A stretch of 64,000 bases of DNA. Origin: Sphingomonas tagetis (GTDB taxonomy: Bacteria > Pseudomonadota > Alphaproteobacteria > Sphingomonadales > Sphingomonadaceae). The stretch is taken from assembly GCF_024211275.1 (NCBI RefSeq), contig NZ_JAMLDX010000012.1:1-64000 (forward strand). Direction: 5' to 3'. Made by a program: the position numbers and the translations under genes. Below the pieces are notes generated by a model that was not told the DNA's origin, did not search any database, and saw only the letters and a program-made list of their open reading frames with translations. Every line of letters starts with the position of its first letter. Position 1 is the first letter of the stretch. Below are positions 7,529-15,558 of the stretch, piece by piece.

Positions 7529-9097
7529 TCAGATGCGTCCGGTGGTGGCGATCTGCCATTCGAACGCACCGATCAGCGGGTCGTGATGCAGCCTTGAGCG
7601 CAACTGGCGGACGAGGCCGCCGATCACGCGGCCGTAGCGCGTGTCGTTGAGACGCGTGAAATCCGGGCTTTCCACCAGCGCGGGCGAACTGATCCGCAGC
7701 GTCGCGCGGCTCGGTTCGCCGGCGCCTTCCTTGAGCGAGATGCGGACCTGCGCCATCGGGCTGCAGTTCATCGCCAGCTCGACGATCTCGGTGATCAGGA
7801 AGGCCACCGCCACGGCATTGTCCTGTGACACCAGCAGCGGTTCGAGGTCGAGAACGATGCCGACCGGCCGATCCTCGGGCGCGGTCGCGCGGATGTTCGA
7901 CGCCAGCTCGCCGATCACCGGACGCAGCTCGATCCCGCGCGTTTCCTCGAACCCGGCATAGTGATGGCGATGCACCACCGCGAGCGAATCGACGCGGCGC
8001 TGGATCGAGGCATAGGCGGCGAGCGCCTCGGGCGATTGCGCGCCCCGCGCGTGGAAGTTGATCAGGCTGGCGATGACCTGGAGGTTGTTCTTGACGCGGT
8101 GGTGCACCTCGCGCGTCAGCTTGGTCTGGCGTGACAAGCCCTCGGCCAGATCGCTTTCGTGCGCCTGCACCGTGCGGCTGATCTGGCGGAAGGTATCGCC
8201 GAGCGCGCGGATCTCCTGCGCCGGAATGTCGCTGCCTGCCACCGGGTCGATCAGCTCGCCCGGCTGATAGGCGCTGACGGTCGTGCGCAAACGGCGCAGC
8301 GGACGGATCAACAGCCGGTCGACGACGAACCATGCGATGGCGGCGGCCGAAATCCACATCACGAACGGCAGCAGTGCGGCGAGGATCATCGACGAGGTGA
8401 TCGGCGCGCTCGCCACCGTCATGCGCAGCGCCAGATTCTGCACGCCGATCGCGACCTGCTGGGTCTCGCGCCGGCTGAGCATGCCGCCGCCCGGCAGCTT
8501 GCGCAGGTCGAGCAACTGCCCTGCGCTCGTAAGTGCGACGCCGAAGTCGTCGCCCATCGCGCTGGGCTCGGCGGCGGTCGCCAGAAACGCGATCGGGAAG
8601 AAGGCGCGGGCGGTATGGCCGGTCATCCCGGCAACCTCGATCTGGATGCCACGATCGGCGATCAGCCGGATGTCGGATTCGCCGGGTACCGCCGGGCCGC
8701 TCCGCGCTGCTCCGATCGGCGTCCCGCACAGCAGGCGCCCGTTCGGGTCGGTCATCGCATAGCGGATACCGCTGGCGGCCTGCGGCTCGAACACGCCCGC
8801 TAGCCGTCCGCAATTGGGGAGGCGATCGGGTGACGCGGGCAGGGCGCCGCGCAACTCGCGCAATTCATAGGCAAGCTCGCTGCGCAGCGAGCGCGCCGAT
8901 TCCTCGATCGCGATGCGCAAGCGGGCTCGCACCTCCTGATCGGCGATGCGGCTGGTCTGAATCGAGGCGAAGAAAGCGATGAGCGCGAGCGGCAGCAGCG
9001 CCGCGCTGAGAATGAAAAGAACCTTGGCGCCGGTGGGCATCCGGGCAAGGACGTCGAGCGGACCGATCAGGCCGGACTTCTGGTCTTCCCCCTCCAT
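7529..9097 (-). CDS. phyP: PhyP-like membrane sensor histidine kinase/phosphatase of the general stress response
   Basis: The 522-residue protein has a transmembrane segment at 25-47, a periplasmic region of about 185 residues, a second segment at 237-260, a HAMP region at about 262-310 and a HisKA_2-type phosphoacceptor motif, HRVKNNLQ, with His333. The C-terminal ATPase-like part is degenerate: a remnant N-box (ITEIVELAMN) is visible, but no clear DxGxG. In Sphingomonas strain Fr1, PhyP encoded at the same locus was described as a negative regulator of PhyR, proposed to act as its phosphatase. The gene lies 19 bp downstream of nepR on the same strand. The name rests on locus context and architecture. 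Confidence 0.85.
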   Translation of the reverse strand: MEGEDQKSGLIGPLDVLARMPTGAKVLFILSAALLPLALIAFFASIQTSRIADQEVRARLRIAIEESARSLRSELAYELRELRGALPASPDRLPNCGRLAGVFEPQAASGIRYAMTDPNGRLLCGTPIGAARSGPAVPGESDIRLIADRGIQIEVAGMTGHTARAFFPIAFLATAAEPSAMGDDFGVALTSAGQLLDLRKLPGGGMLSRRETQQVAIGVQNLALRMTVASAPITSSMILAALLPFVMWISAAAIAWFVVDRLLIRPLRRLRTTVSAYQPGELIDPVAGSDIPAQEIRALGDTFRQISRTVQAHESDLAEGLSRQTKLTREVHHRVKNNLQVIASLINFHARGAQSPEALAAYASIQRRVDSLAVVHRHHYAGFEETRGIELRPVIGELASNIRATAPEDRPVGIVLDLEPLLVSQDNAVAVAFLITEIVELAMNCSPMAQVRISLKEGAGEPSRATLRISSPALVESPDFTRLNDTRYGRVIGGLVRQLRSRLHHDPLIGAFEWQIATTGRI

Positions 9098-9116
9098 ATG
9101 GCCATCAGGCCGTCGG

Positions 9117-9284
9117 TCAGTCGAGCTTGCGTAGCAGGTTCAGCAGATCGTCGGGCACCTGCTCGTCGACCGCATCGCTGTACACACGGCGCAGCGCATC
9201 GCCGATATTCCGGTCCTTCCGCGCGTTCATGCCGCCGCCCGTCCGCTCAAGCGGTTCCTTCTTCTTCTCTTCGGCCGAACGCAC
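9117..9284 (-). CDS. nepR: Anti-sigma factor NepR
   Basis: The 55-residue protein contains the NepR core IGDALRRVYSDAVDEQVPDD followed by LLNLLRKLD. NepR binds and holds EcfG until phosphorylated PhyR takes it away. I chose the GTG at 9284 because AGGGGGAC lies just upstream, a strong ribosome binding site, and because it gives a normal-length protein; the internal ATG at 9230 would leave only 37 residues. A much longer in-frame reading from 10016 would run through phyR and is not real. The gene is divergent from phyR and precedes phyP in the same operon. Confidence 0.93.
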   Translation of the reverse strand: MRSAEEKKKEPLERTGGGMNARKDRNIGDALRRVYSDAVDEQVPDDLLNLLRKLD

Positions 9285-9321
9285 TACGTCCCCCTGACAG
9301 CCCAAGAACGGGCGGATGCAC

Positions 9322-9349
9322 AAAAAAGCCGGGAACCGCAAGTTCCCGG
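9322..9349 (-). terminator. Rho-independent terminator-like hairpin in the nepR leader
   Basis: On the minus strand an 8-bp stem (CCGGGAAC at 9329-9336 with its complement at 9342-9349) closes a 5-nt loop and is followed by C and six T (9327-9322). It is a canonical terminator placed between the predicted EcfG promoter and the nepR start at 9284. It may end a short leader RNA, attenuate nepR, or stop antisense transcription coming from phyR. Confidence 0.7.
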
Positions 9350-9383
9350 AAACACGAAGATTGCACCTCGTGTCCGACGCATG

Positions 9384-9409
9384 AAACCAATTCACGCTTC
9401 GTTTGTTCC
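9384..9409 (-). promoter_or_regulatory. EcfG-type (general stress) promoter before nepR
   Basis: On the minus strand GGAAC (9409-9405) is followed after 17 bases by GTTT (9387-9384). This equals the alphaproteobacterial EcfG consensus GGAAC-N16-xGTT. It is 96 bp upstream of the nepR start and fits the known positive autoregulation of the nepR locus by EcfG. Confidence 0.75.
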
Positions 9410-9518
9410 ACAGGCGATGCGATTTCCGGGGAGGGGCCATTCTTCGGGACCGCAGCACTTGAATTGCAGCGGCGGCGCCAGCATCAATAGGCGTCGTACC
9501 GGAGGAGAAACGAATACA

Positions 9519-10319
9519 ATGTCGCTTGGACAGCAGCTTGCGCCGCATCTTCCCTTCCTGCGCCGCTATGGCCGCGCGCTGACCGGGAGCCAGACCGAGG
9601 GCGACCGTTATGTGCGCGCGACGCTGGAGGCGATCGTCGCGGCGCCGGAGGAATTCCCGCGCGACGTCGATCCCAGACTGGGACTCTATCGCACCTTTCA
9701 GGCGATCTGGGGCTCGACCCATCTCGACGACCGCGCCGAGGATTTCGATCCGCTCAACGAAGGCGAGGCGATTGCCCGCGCGCGGTTGTCGCGGCTGGCG
9801 CCACGCTCGCGTCAGGCGCTGCTGCTGACCGCGATGGAGGGCTTCACAAGCGAGGACACCGCCTATCTGCTCGAGGAGACGCCGGATTCGGTCGAGGGCC
9901 TCGTCGCCGAGGCGCTGTCGGAGATCGACAAGCAGACTCGTGCGCGCGTGCTGATCATCGAGGACGAGCCGCTGATCGCGATGGATCTGGAGACGATCGT
10001 TCGCGACCAGGGGCATGACGTGACCGGCGTTGCGGTGACTCGCGACGAGGCGGTTGCGCTGGCGATGGAGGATCGGCCCGGCCTCGTGCTCGCCGACATC
10101 CAGCTCGCCGACGACAGCTCTGGCATCGATGCGGTCAAGGACATCCTCGCGCAGTTCAGCGTGCCGGTGATCTTCATCACCGCCTTCCCAGAGCGGCTGC
10201 TGACGGGTGAGCGGCCCGAGCCGACCTTCCTGATCACCAAGCCCTTCCAGCGCTCGACGGTTAAGGCGGCGATCAGCCAGGCTTTGTTCTTCGACGAATC
10301 CACAGTTCCGGCCGGCTAG
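9519..10319 (+). CDS. phyR: General stress response regulator PhyR
   Basis: The 266-residue protein joins an N-terminal EcfG-like sigma domain (about 1-140) to a C-terminal receiver domain (about 143-260). The receiver shows the acidic pair E148-D149, the phosphoacceptor D193 in LADIQLAD, T221 and K241 (ITKPFQ). Phosphorylation exposes the sigma-like domain, which captures NepR and frees EcfG. The ATG at 9519 follows a good site (GGAGGAG) and is preferred to an upstream in-frame start at 9381. It is divergent from nepR and 56 bp upstream of the small membrane peptide gene. Confidence 0.96.
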   Translation: MSLGQQLAPHLPFLRRYGRALTGSQTEGDRYVRATLEAIVAAPEEFPRDVDPRLGLYRTFQAIWGSTHLDDRAEDFDPLNEGEAIARARLSRLAPRSRQALLLTAMEGFTSEDTAYLLEETPDSVEGLVAEALSEIDKQTRARVLIIEDEPLIAMDLETIVRDQGHDVTGVAVTRDEAVALAMEDRPGLVLADIQLADDSSGIDAVKDILAQFSVPVIFITAFPERLLTGERPEPTFLITKPFQRSTVKAAISQALFFDESTVPAG

Positions 10320-10375
10320 GACGCGAAAGTTCCATTTCTTTCGGACCCAAAACGTTTCTCACGGGTTGATGCGAT

Positions 10376-10510
10376 ATGGACGACAACGAACCCCAGCACA
10401 TCTCCACTCAGGATGCGCGTGCCGGCGCGACGCCGCACATGACCCGCTATATCCTCGCGATATCGCTGGTCTCGATCATCGTCATCTACGCCATCTACCT
10501 GCTGATCTGA
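10376..10510 (+). CDS. Small single-pass membrane protein between phyR and ecfG
   Basis: This 44-codon gene is in frame from the ATG at 10376 to the TGA at 10508-10510. The N-terminal half is polar (MDDNEPQHISTQDARAG) and the C-terminal half is one hydrophobic helix (about residues 25-44, YILAISLVSIIVIYAIYLLI). No family is recognised. It lies between phyR and ecfG on the same strand, so it is probably part of the stress response operon. A small regulatory peptide that meets the PhyP kinase in the membrane is possible, but this is inference from position only. Confidence 0.65.
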   Translation: MDDNEPQHISTQDARAGATPHMTRYILAISLVSIIVIYAIYLLI

Positions 10511-10585
10511 GCAGGCTGGCGGATGCGGGCCGCGCACCTATCTGACCCGGCGCGGCATGCCGCCGCGCCCGACGAACGGAATCGA

Positions 10586-11218
10586 ATGACCGACAGCGAC
10601 GAGGAAGGCGAGCAGGACGCGGCGCCGGTAGAGCATGTTTCGCTCTCCGATCCGGAGTTCAAGCAACAGCTGGCGACGGTCATCCCGCACCTGCGCGCGT
10701 TCGGCCGCTCGTTGTCGGGCAGCCGCGACGTGGCCGACGACCTCGTGCAGGAAACGCTGCTCAAGGCGTGGGCGGCGCGCAAGCGCTTTCAGGCCGGCAC
10801 CAACATGCGCGCCTGGACCTTCATCATCCTGCGCAACCTCTATCTCAGCCAGATGCGCCGCGCGCGCTTCAAGGGCGAGTGGGACGATCTCGTCGCCGAC
10901 CGGCTGCTCGCGGCGCCGGCGTCGCAGGACAAGCATGTCGATCTTGCCGACATGCAGCGTGCCCTGCTGCACTTGCCGCAGCCGCAGCGCGAGGCGCTGA
11001 TCCTGGTCGGCGCGGGCGGCTTCGCCTATGAGGAAGCCGCCGAGATTTGCGGCGTCGCGGTGGGCACGATCAAGAGCCGCGTGGCGCGCGGGCGCGTCGC
11101 GCTCGAAGGGTTGATGACCGATGGTCAGCTTCCCTCGCGCCGCGACAGCGAAGTCACTGGCCGCAGCGCGCTCGATACGATCATGGACGAAGTGGACGAA
11201 CTGAGCCGCGACCGCTGA
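10586..11218 (+). CDS. ecfG: ECF sigma factor EcfG
   Basis: The 210-residue protein is a group ECF15-type sigma factor that directs the general stress regulon. Region 2 is visible as DVADDLVQETLLKAW followed by MRAWTFIILRNLY. Region 4 appears as LPQPQREALILVGAGGFAYE and IKSRVARGR. The ATG at 10586 gives a normal-length protein; an in-frame ATG at 10523 would add 21 residues with no conserved content, and neither has a strong ribosome binding site. phyR, nepR and phyP are adjacent. A convergent NepR-like gene ends 16 bp after its stop. Confidence 0.94.
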   Translation: MTDSDEEGEQDAAPVEHVSLSDPEFKQQLATVIPHLRAFGRSLSGSRDVADDLVQETLLKAWAARKRFQAGTNMRAWTFIILRNLYLSQMRRARFKGEWDDLVADRLLAAPASQDKHVDLADMQRALLHLPQPQREALILVGAGGFAYEEAAEICGVAVGTIKSRVARGRVALEGLMTDGQLPSRRDSEVTGRSALDTIMDEVDELSRDR

Positions 11219-11233
11219 ACCGCGGCCGCGCGC

Positions 11234-11425
11234 TCAGCAATCGCGGCTGGTCGCGGGTCGGCCGTTGATCTTGCGCAGCAGCAGCAGCATGTCGTCGGGC
11301 AGGCCCAGATCGCGCTCGAACGCGTCACGCAGCACGACGCCGATCGCGTCGCAGGTGCGAGGCAGTTCCACCCGGTAACCGTTGTCGGACGATCCGGGTC
11401 CAGTCGAGGGCTTGTTGCGTGCCAT
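11234..11425 (-). CDS. Second NepR-like small protein
   Basis: The 63-residue protein aligns with the NepR core: CDAIGVVLRDAFERDLGLPD followed by DMLLLLRKING compares with IGDALRRVYSDAVDEQVPDD followed by LLNLLRKLD in the NepR of this locus. The hydrophobic positions of both helices and the PDD-x-LL-LLRK segment are kept. It lacks two residues between the helices. It is convergent with ecfG and divergent from glnE, so it has its own promoter. It is probably a divergent anti-sigma paralogue that binds EcfG or another EcfG-like factor. The assignment is by eye. Confidence 0.7.
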   Translation of the reverse strand: MARNKPSTGPGSSDNGYRVELPRTCDAIGVVLRDAFERDLGLPDDMLLLLRKINGRPATSRDC

Positions 11426-11496
11426 GCGATCTAAACGAAGGTTAGCCCGATTTGTTGCTTGACAGCACTCGGTCCGGCGCGTCCTGACCGATTTTG

Positions 11497-14187
11497 ATGG
11501 AAACGGCGGTCGGTGACGAGGATGCGGTCGGGCGTGCGCTGGAACGCGCGCAGGCCAACTCGCCGTTCCTTGCCCATCTCATCGAGCGCGAGGCCGAGAC
11601 CGTCGCCGAAATCGCGCAAGCGCTGGACGATCCGGTGGTCGCTTCGCGCATCGACGACCCGGCCATGCCTGTGGCCAGGCGGCTGCGGATCGAGCGGCGG
11701 CGGCTGGCGCTGATCACCGCGATCGGCGATCTTGCCGGGTTGCTCGACTTCCGGCGAGCCACGCAAGCGCTATCCGATTTCGCCGATTACGCGCTCGACA
11801 GTGCGATCCGCGCCGCGATTGCCGAGCGCGTGCCCGGCGCGGACGCCGCCGGGTTCGCCGCGATCGCGCTGGGCAAGCAGGGGAGCCGCGAACTCAACTA
11901 TTCGTCCGATATCGATCCGATCCTGTTGTTCGACCCGGCGACGCTCCCGCACCGCGAGCGCGAGGCGGTCGAGGAGGGGGCGGTACGGATCGGCCGCCGC
12001 GTGGTCGAGCTGCTCCAGGGGCGCGATGCCGATGGCTATGTGCTGCGCATCGACCTGCGGTTACGGCCCTCGCCCGAGGTGACGCCGATCGTGTTGCCGG
12101 TGAATGCGGCGATCAGCTATTATGAATCGCAGGCGGTTGCGTGGGAGCGGGCGGCGTTCATTCGCGCGCGGGCTGCCTCGGGCGATGTCGCGCTGGGACA
12201 GGGCTTCCTCGACACGATCCGCCCGTTCGTGTGGCGGCGCGCGCTCGATTACGGAACCATCCGCGACATTCGCGGTATCTCGCGCCGCATTCGCGACCAT
12301 CATGCGCAGGGGCAGGCGTTCGGCGCGGGCTATGACCTAAAACGCGGCCGCGGCGGCATCCGCGAGGTCGAGTTCTTCGCGCAGATCCACCAGCTGATCC
12401 ATGGCGGCCGCGATGCCGCCTTGCGCGCGCCTGCGACGCTCGATGCCCTCGCTGCGCTGGCCGAGGCGGGGCAGATCGATCGCGGTGAGGCGGCGCAACT
12501 GGCCGAAGCCTATGTGCTGCTGCGCACGATCGAGCATCGCGTGCAGATGATCGACGACCGGCAGACGCACCAGCTGCCGCAGGGTGAGGCGCTCGACCGT
12601 GTGGCGCGGCTGCATGGGCTGGAGAGCGGCGCGGCGCTGCTCGACCTGCTGGCGCCGCATGTCGAGCGGGTGGGTCGGATCTACGATGCGCTCGACGGCG
12701 ATGGGCAGACCCAGGTCGCCGCAGGAGGCGCAGGGGTCGAGCAGGCGCTGGCGCAGGCGGGCTTCGCCGATGCGGGCGGCGCGGCACGGCTGATCGAGGG
12801 CTGGCGCAGCGCGCGCTATCCGGCGTTGCGCAGCGTGCCGGCGCGAGCGGCGCTCGAGGCAGTGCTCCCGGGGCTGCTCGCGGCGATCGGCGAGGCGCCC
12901 GATCCGGGCCGCGCGCTTGCTCGGCTCGATACGATCCTCTCGCGGCTGCCGAGCGCGCTCAACCTGTTCCATCTGCTCGAGGCGCGGCCGGCGCTGGCGC
13001 GGTTGCTCAGCACGATCCTGTGCCATGCGCCGACGCTGGCCGAGGCGCTGGCGCGGCGGGTGGAACTGATCGACGGGCTGATCGACGCGACCGCGCTGGC
13101 GCCGGTCGGAATGGTGGACGAACTCGCCGCGCAGATGCGCGAGCGCGAGGCGGGCGACGATTATCAGCGGCTGCTCGACCATGTCCGCAAGCTGGTCGGC
13201 GAGAAGCGCTTTGCGCTCGGCGCGCAGATCGTCGCCGGCGCGAGCGATCCGCTCGACGTGTCGGCGGGCTATTCGCGCGTGGCGGAGGCGGCGCTTGCGG
13301 TGCTGGCCGAGGCCGCGATCGACGAGTTCACCGTGCGCCACGGCCGCGTACCCGACAGCGAGCTGGTCGTGCTGGCGCTGGGCCGGTTCGGCGGCGGCGC
13401 GCTGACCCATGCGTCGGATCTCGATCTGGTGTTCCTGTTCACCGGCAATCATCTGGCCGAATCCGATGGCGAGAAGCCGCTCGGCGCGGTGACCTATTAC
13501 AACCGGCTGGCACAGCGCGTCATCGCCGCGCTGTCCGTGCCGACCGCTGCCGGTGCACTGTATGAGGTCGATACGCGGCTGCGGCCCTCGGGTGCGCAGG
13601 GGCCGCTGGTCGTATCGCTCGACGGCTTCGCAAAATATCAGCGCGAGGAAGCCTGGACATGGGAGCATATGGCGCTGACCCGCGCGCGTCCCGTGTTCGG
13701 ATCGGTCGCGGCGCGCGCGGTCGTGCAACAGGTGATCGACGCCGTGCTGGGCGGCGAGCGTCCGCCGCGCGACATCCTCGCCGATGCGCGCAAGATGCGC
13801 GAGGACATGGCCGGGCACAAACCGCCCAAGGGCCCGCTCGATGCGAAGCTGTTGCCGGGCGGGCTGGTCGATCTCGAATTCGCGGTGCACACGCGTCAGT
13901 TGATCGACCGCACCGGCTTCGATCCCGATCTGCGCCGCGCGATCTCTGCGCTGGCCGGGGAAGGCCGCCTGCCGCCCGAACTGGCTGCGGCGCATGATTT
14001 CCTGACGCGGCTGCTGGTGACGTTGCGGCTGGTGGCGCCCGATGCCGAACCGCCGTCGAGCGCGAGTCGGCCGGTCGTGGCGCATGCCGTCGGCGTGCGC
14101 GACTGGCCGCAGGTGGTTGCATCGCTCGACCGGCACCGGCAGGAGGTCGCGGCGGCGTGGGCTGGTGTGGCCGAAGGAGGAAATTGA
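11497..14187 (+). CDS. glnE: Bifunctional glutamine synthetase adenylyltransferase/deadenylase
   Basis: GlnE adds AMP to, and removes it from, glutamine synthetase in response to PII signals. The 896-residue protein shows two nucleotidyltransferase domains, each with the DID/DLD acid pair: ALGKQGSRELNYSSDID in the N-terminal deadenylase half and LGRFGGGALTHASDLD in the C-terminal adenylyltransferase half. An in-frame TTG lies just before the ATG at 11497 and could be used instead. A bcp gene begins 2 bp after its stop, so translation may be coupled. Confidence 0.95.
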   Translation: METAVGDEDAVGRALERAQANSPFLAHLIEREAETVAEIAQALDDPVVASRIDDPAMPVARRLRIERRRLALITAIGDLAGLLDFRRATQALSDFADYALDSAIRAAIAERVPGADAAGFAAIALGKQGSRELNYSSDIDPILLFDPATLPHREREAVEEGAVRIGRRVVELLQGRDADGYVLRIDLRLRPSPEVTPIVLPVNAAISYYESQAVAWERAAFIRARAASGDVALGQGFLDTIRPFVWRRALDYGTIRDIRGISRRIRDHHAQGQAFGAGYDLKRGRGGIREVEFFAQIHQLIHGGRDAALRAPATLDALAALAEAGQIDRGEAAQLAEAYVLLRTIEHRVQMIDDRQTHQLPQGEALDRVARLHGLESGAALLDLLAPHVERVGRIYDALDGDGQTQVAAGGAGVEQALAQAGFADAGGAARLIEGWRSARYPALRSVPARAALEAVLPGLLAAIGEAPDPGRALARLDTILSRLPSALNLFHLLEARPALARLLSTILCHAPTLAEALARRVELIDGLIDATALAPVGMVDELAAQMREREAGDDYQRLLDHVRKLVGEKRFALGAQIVAGASDPLDVSAGYSRVAEAALAVLAEAAIDEFTVRHGRVPDSELVVLALGRFGGGALTHASDLDLVFLFTGNHLAESDGEKPLGAVTYYNRLAQRVIAALSVPTAAGALYEVDTRLRPSGAQGPLVVSLDGFAKYQREEAWTWEHMALTRARPVFGSVAARAVVQQVIDAVLGGERPPRDILADARKMREDMAGHKPPKGPLDAKLLPGGLVDLEFAVHTRQLIDRTGFDPDLRRAISALAGEGRLPPELAAAHDFLTRLLVTLRLVAPDAEPPSSASRPVVAHAVGVRDWPQVVASLDRHRQEVAAAWAGVAEGGN

Positions 14188-14189
14188 GC

Positions 14190-14657
14190 ATGGCGATCAA
14201 GGAAGGCGACCGGATTCCGGCGGTCGAACTGCTGGATATCGAAGGCAATGCGTTCGCGCTCGATGGCCATGTCGGTGCGCCCTTCGTGCTCTATTTCTAT
14301 CCCAAGGACGATACCGCCGGCTGCACGCGCGAGGCGCAGGAGTTCAGTGCCGCCAAGCCGCAATTTGATGCTGCGGGTGCGAAATTGCTCGGTGTGTCGC
14401 GCGACAGCGCGGCGCGGCACCAGAAGTTCACCGCCAAATATGATCTCACCGTGCCGCTGGCGACCGATCCGGACGGCAAGCTGCTCGAAGCCTTCGGCAC
14501 ATGGGTCGAGAAGACGCTGTACGGCAAGAAATATATGGGCATCGACCGCTCGACCTTTCTGTTCGACGCGGAGGGGAAGCTGGTGCGCGCCTGGCGCAAG
14601 GTGAAGGTGCCGGGCCATATCGACGAGGTGCTGGCCGCGGTGAAGGCGCTGGGCTGA
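14190..14657 (+). CDS. bcp: Thioredoxin-dependent thiol peroxidase (Bcp/PrxQ type)
   Basis: The 155-residue peroxiredoxin reduces peroxides through Cys45 in the motif YPKDDTAGCTREA. The resolving Cys found five residues later in many Bcp proteins is Gln50 here, so this is a 1-Cys form that must be reduced by an outside thiol. The ATG at 14190 has an ideal ribosome binding site (AAGGAGG) that lies inside the end of glnE. The DUF455 gene follows after 2 bp, so glnE, bcp and that gene form one operon. Confidence 0.95.
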   Translation: MAIKEGDRIPAVELLDIEGNAFALDGHVGAPFVLYFYPKDDTAGCTREAQEFSAAKPQFDAAGAKLLGVSRDSAARHQKFTAKYDLTVPLATDPDGKLLEAFGTWVEKTLYGKKYMGIDRSTFLFDAEGKLVRAWRKVKVPGHIDEVLAAVKALG

Positions 14658-14659
14658 TC

Positions 14660-15448
14660 ATGCGAAGCGTGGCGCAGGCGGTGCGCGACGTGCTGCTGAC
14701 CGCCGAGCCGATCGCCAAGGTCAAGGCGGCGCGGCGGGTCGCGCGCGACTGGCGGCTGGGGCGGCTGGCGCATGTGTTCGACGTGGCGATGCCCGACCGG
14801 CCTGCCTCGCCCGCCCAACCCGAGCTGCTGCCGCCCAATCGCATGCCCAAGCGCGGACGCGGTTCGGCGCATGGCCGGATCGCGCTGATCCACGCGCTGG
14901 CGCATATCGAGTTCGTCGCGGTCGATCTGGCATTCGACATGGCCGGGCGCTTCGGCGGCGCATTCGACCGGGCGTTCACCGATGACTGGCTGAAGGTCGG
15001 GGCCGACGAAGCGATGCACTTCGCATTGCTCGACCGGCGGTTGCGTCAGCTTGGCAGTCGTTATGGCGCGATGCCGGCGCATGGCGGATTGTGGGAAGCG
15101 GCCGAGGCCACCGCGCATGACGTTGCGGGGCGGCTGGCGGTCGTGCCGATGGTGCTCGAAGCGCGCGGTCTCGACGTGACGCCGATGACGATCGAGCGAT
15201 TCGAGGCGGCGGGCGATATGGCGACGGGACGCATCCTGCGGCGCATCTTCAACGACGAGATCGTCCATGTCGCGGCGGGCACGCGCTGGTTCGAATCATG
15301 TTGCGCTGCGAAGGGATTCGCACCCGAGACCGAGTGGCGGGCGTTGCTGAAACGCTATTTCGGTGGCTCGATTAAGCCACCGTTCAACGACTCGGCGCGT
15401 CAGTCAGCCGGTTTAACGCGGGAATATTACGCGCCCCTTGCGACCTGA
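14660..15448 (+). CDS. DUF455 family ferritin-like protein
   Basis: The 262-residue protein matches DUF455, a ferritin-like four-helix family with carboxylate and histidine metal ligands. Visible candidates are ALAHIEFVAVDLA, ADEAMHFALLDRR, ATAHDVAGRL and FNDEIVHVAAG, which repeat the E-x6-E-x2-H style of di-iron proteins. The function is not established; tRNA-hydroxylating MiaE is a distant relative. It starts 2 bp after bcp and is probably co-transcribed with it. Confidence 0.85.
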   Translation: MRSVAQAVRDVLLTAEPIAKVKAARRVARDWRLGRLAHVFDVAMPDRPASPAQPELLPPNRMPKRGRGSAHGRIALIHALAHIEFVAVDLAFDMAGRFGGAFDRAFTDDWLKVGADEAMHFALLDRRLRQLGSRYGAMPAHGGLWEAAEATAHDVAGRLAVVPMVLEARGLDVTPMTIERFEAAGDMATGRILRRIFNDEIVHVAAGTRWFESCCAAKGFAPETEWRALLKRYFGGSIKPPFNDSARQSAGLTREYYAPLAT

Positions 15449-15558
15449 GCGCGGGCAGGTTCTAACAAAATCCGTCAGATGCGGTGGGGCTGCATCCTGG
15501 ATTTTGTTTCAACGAAGGCGTGTGCCGGCTGGCGCGTGTCTGTGGTCGCCGGGGATAC

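Noticed and set aside
9117..10016. A 299-codon frame that ends in NepR
   Set aside because: Only its last 55 codons have family content. The rest is antisense to phyR.
12337..14136. A 599-codon open frame antisense to glnE
   Set aside because: It lies fully inside glnE, whose two nucleotidyltransferase motifs are intact on the other strand. There is no ribosome binding site or family match.
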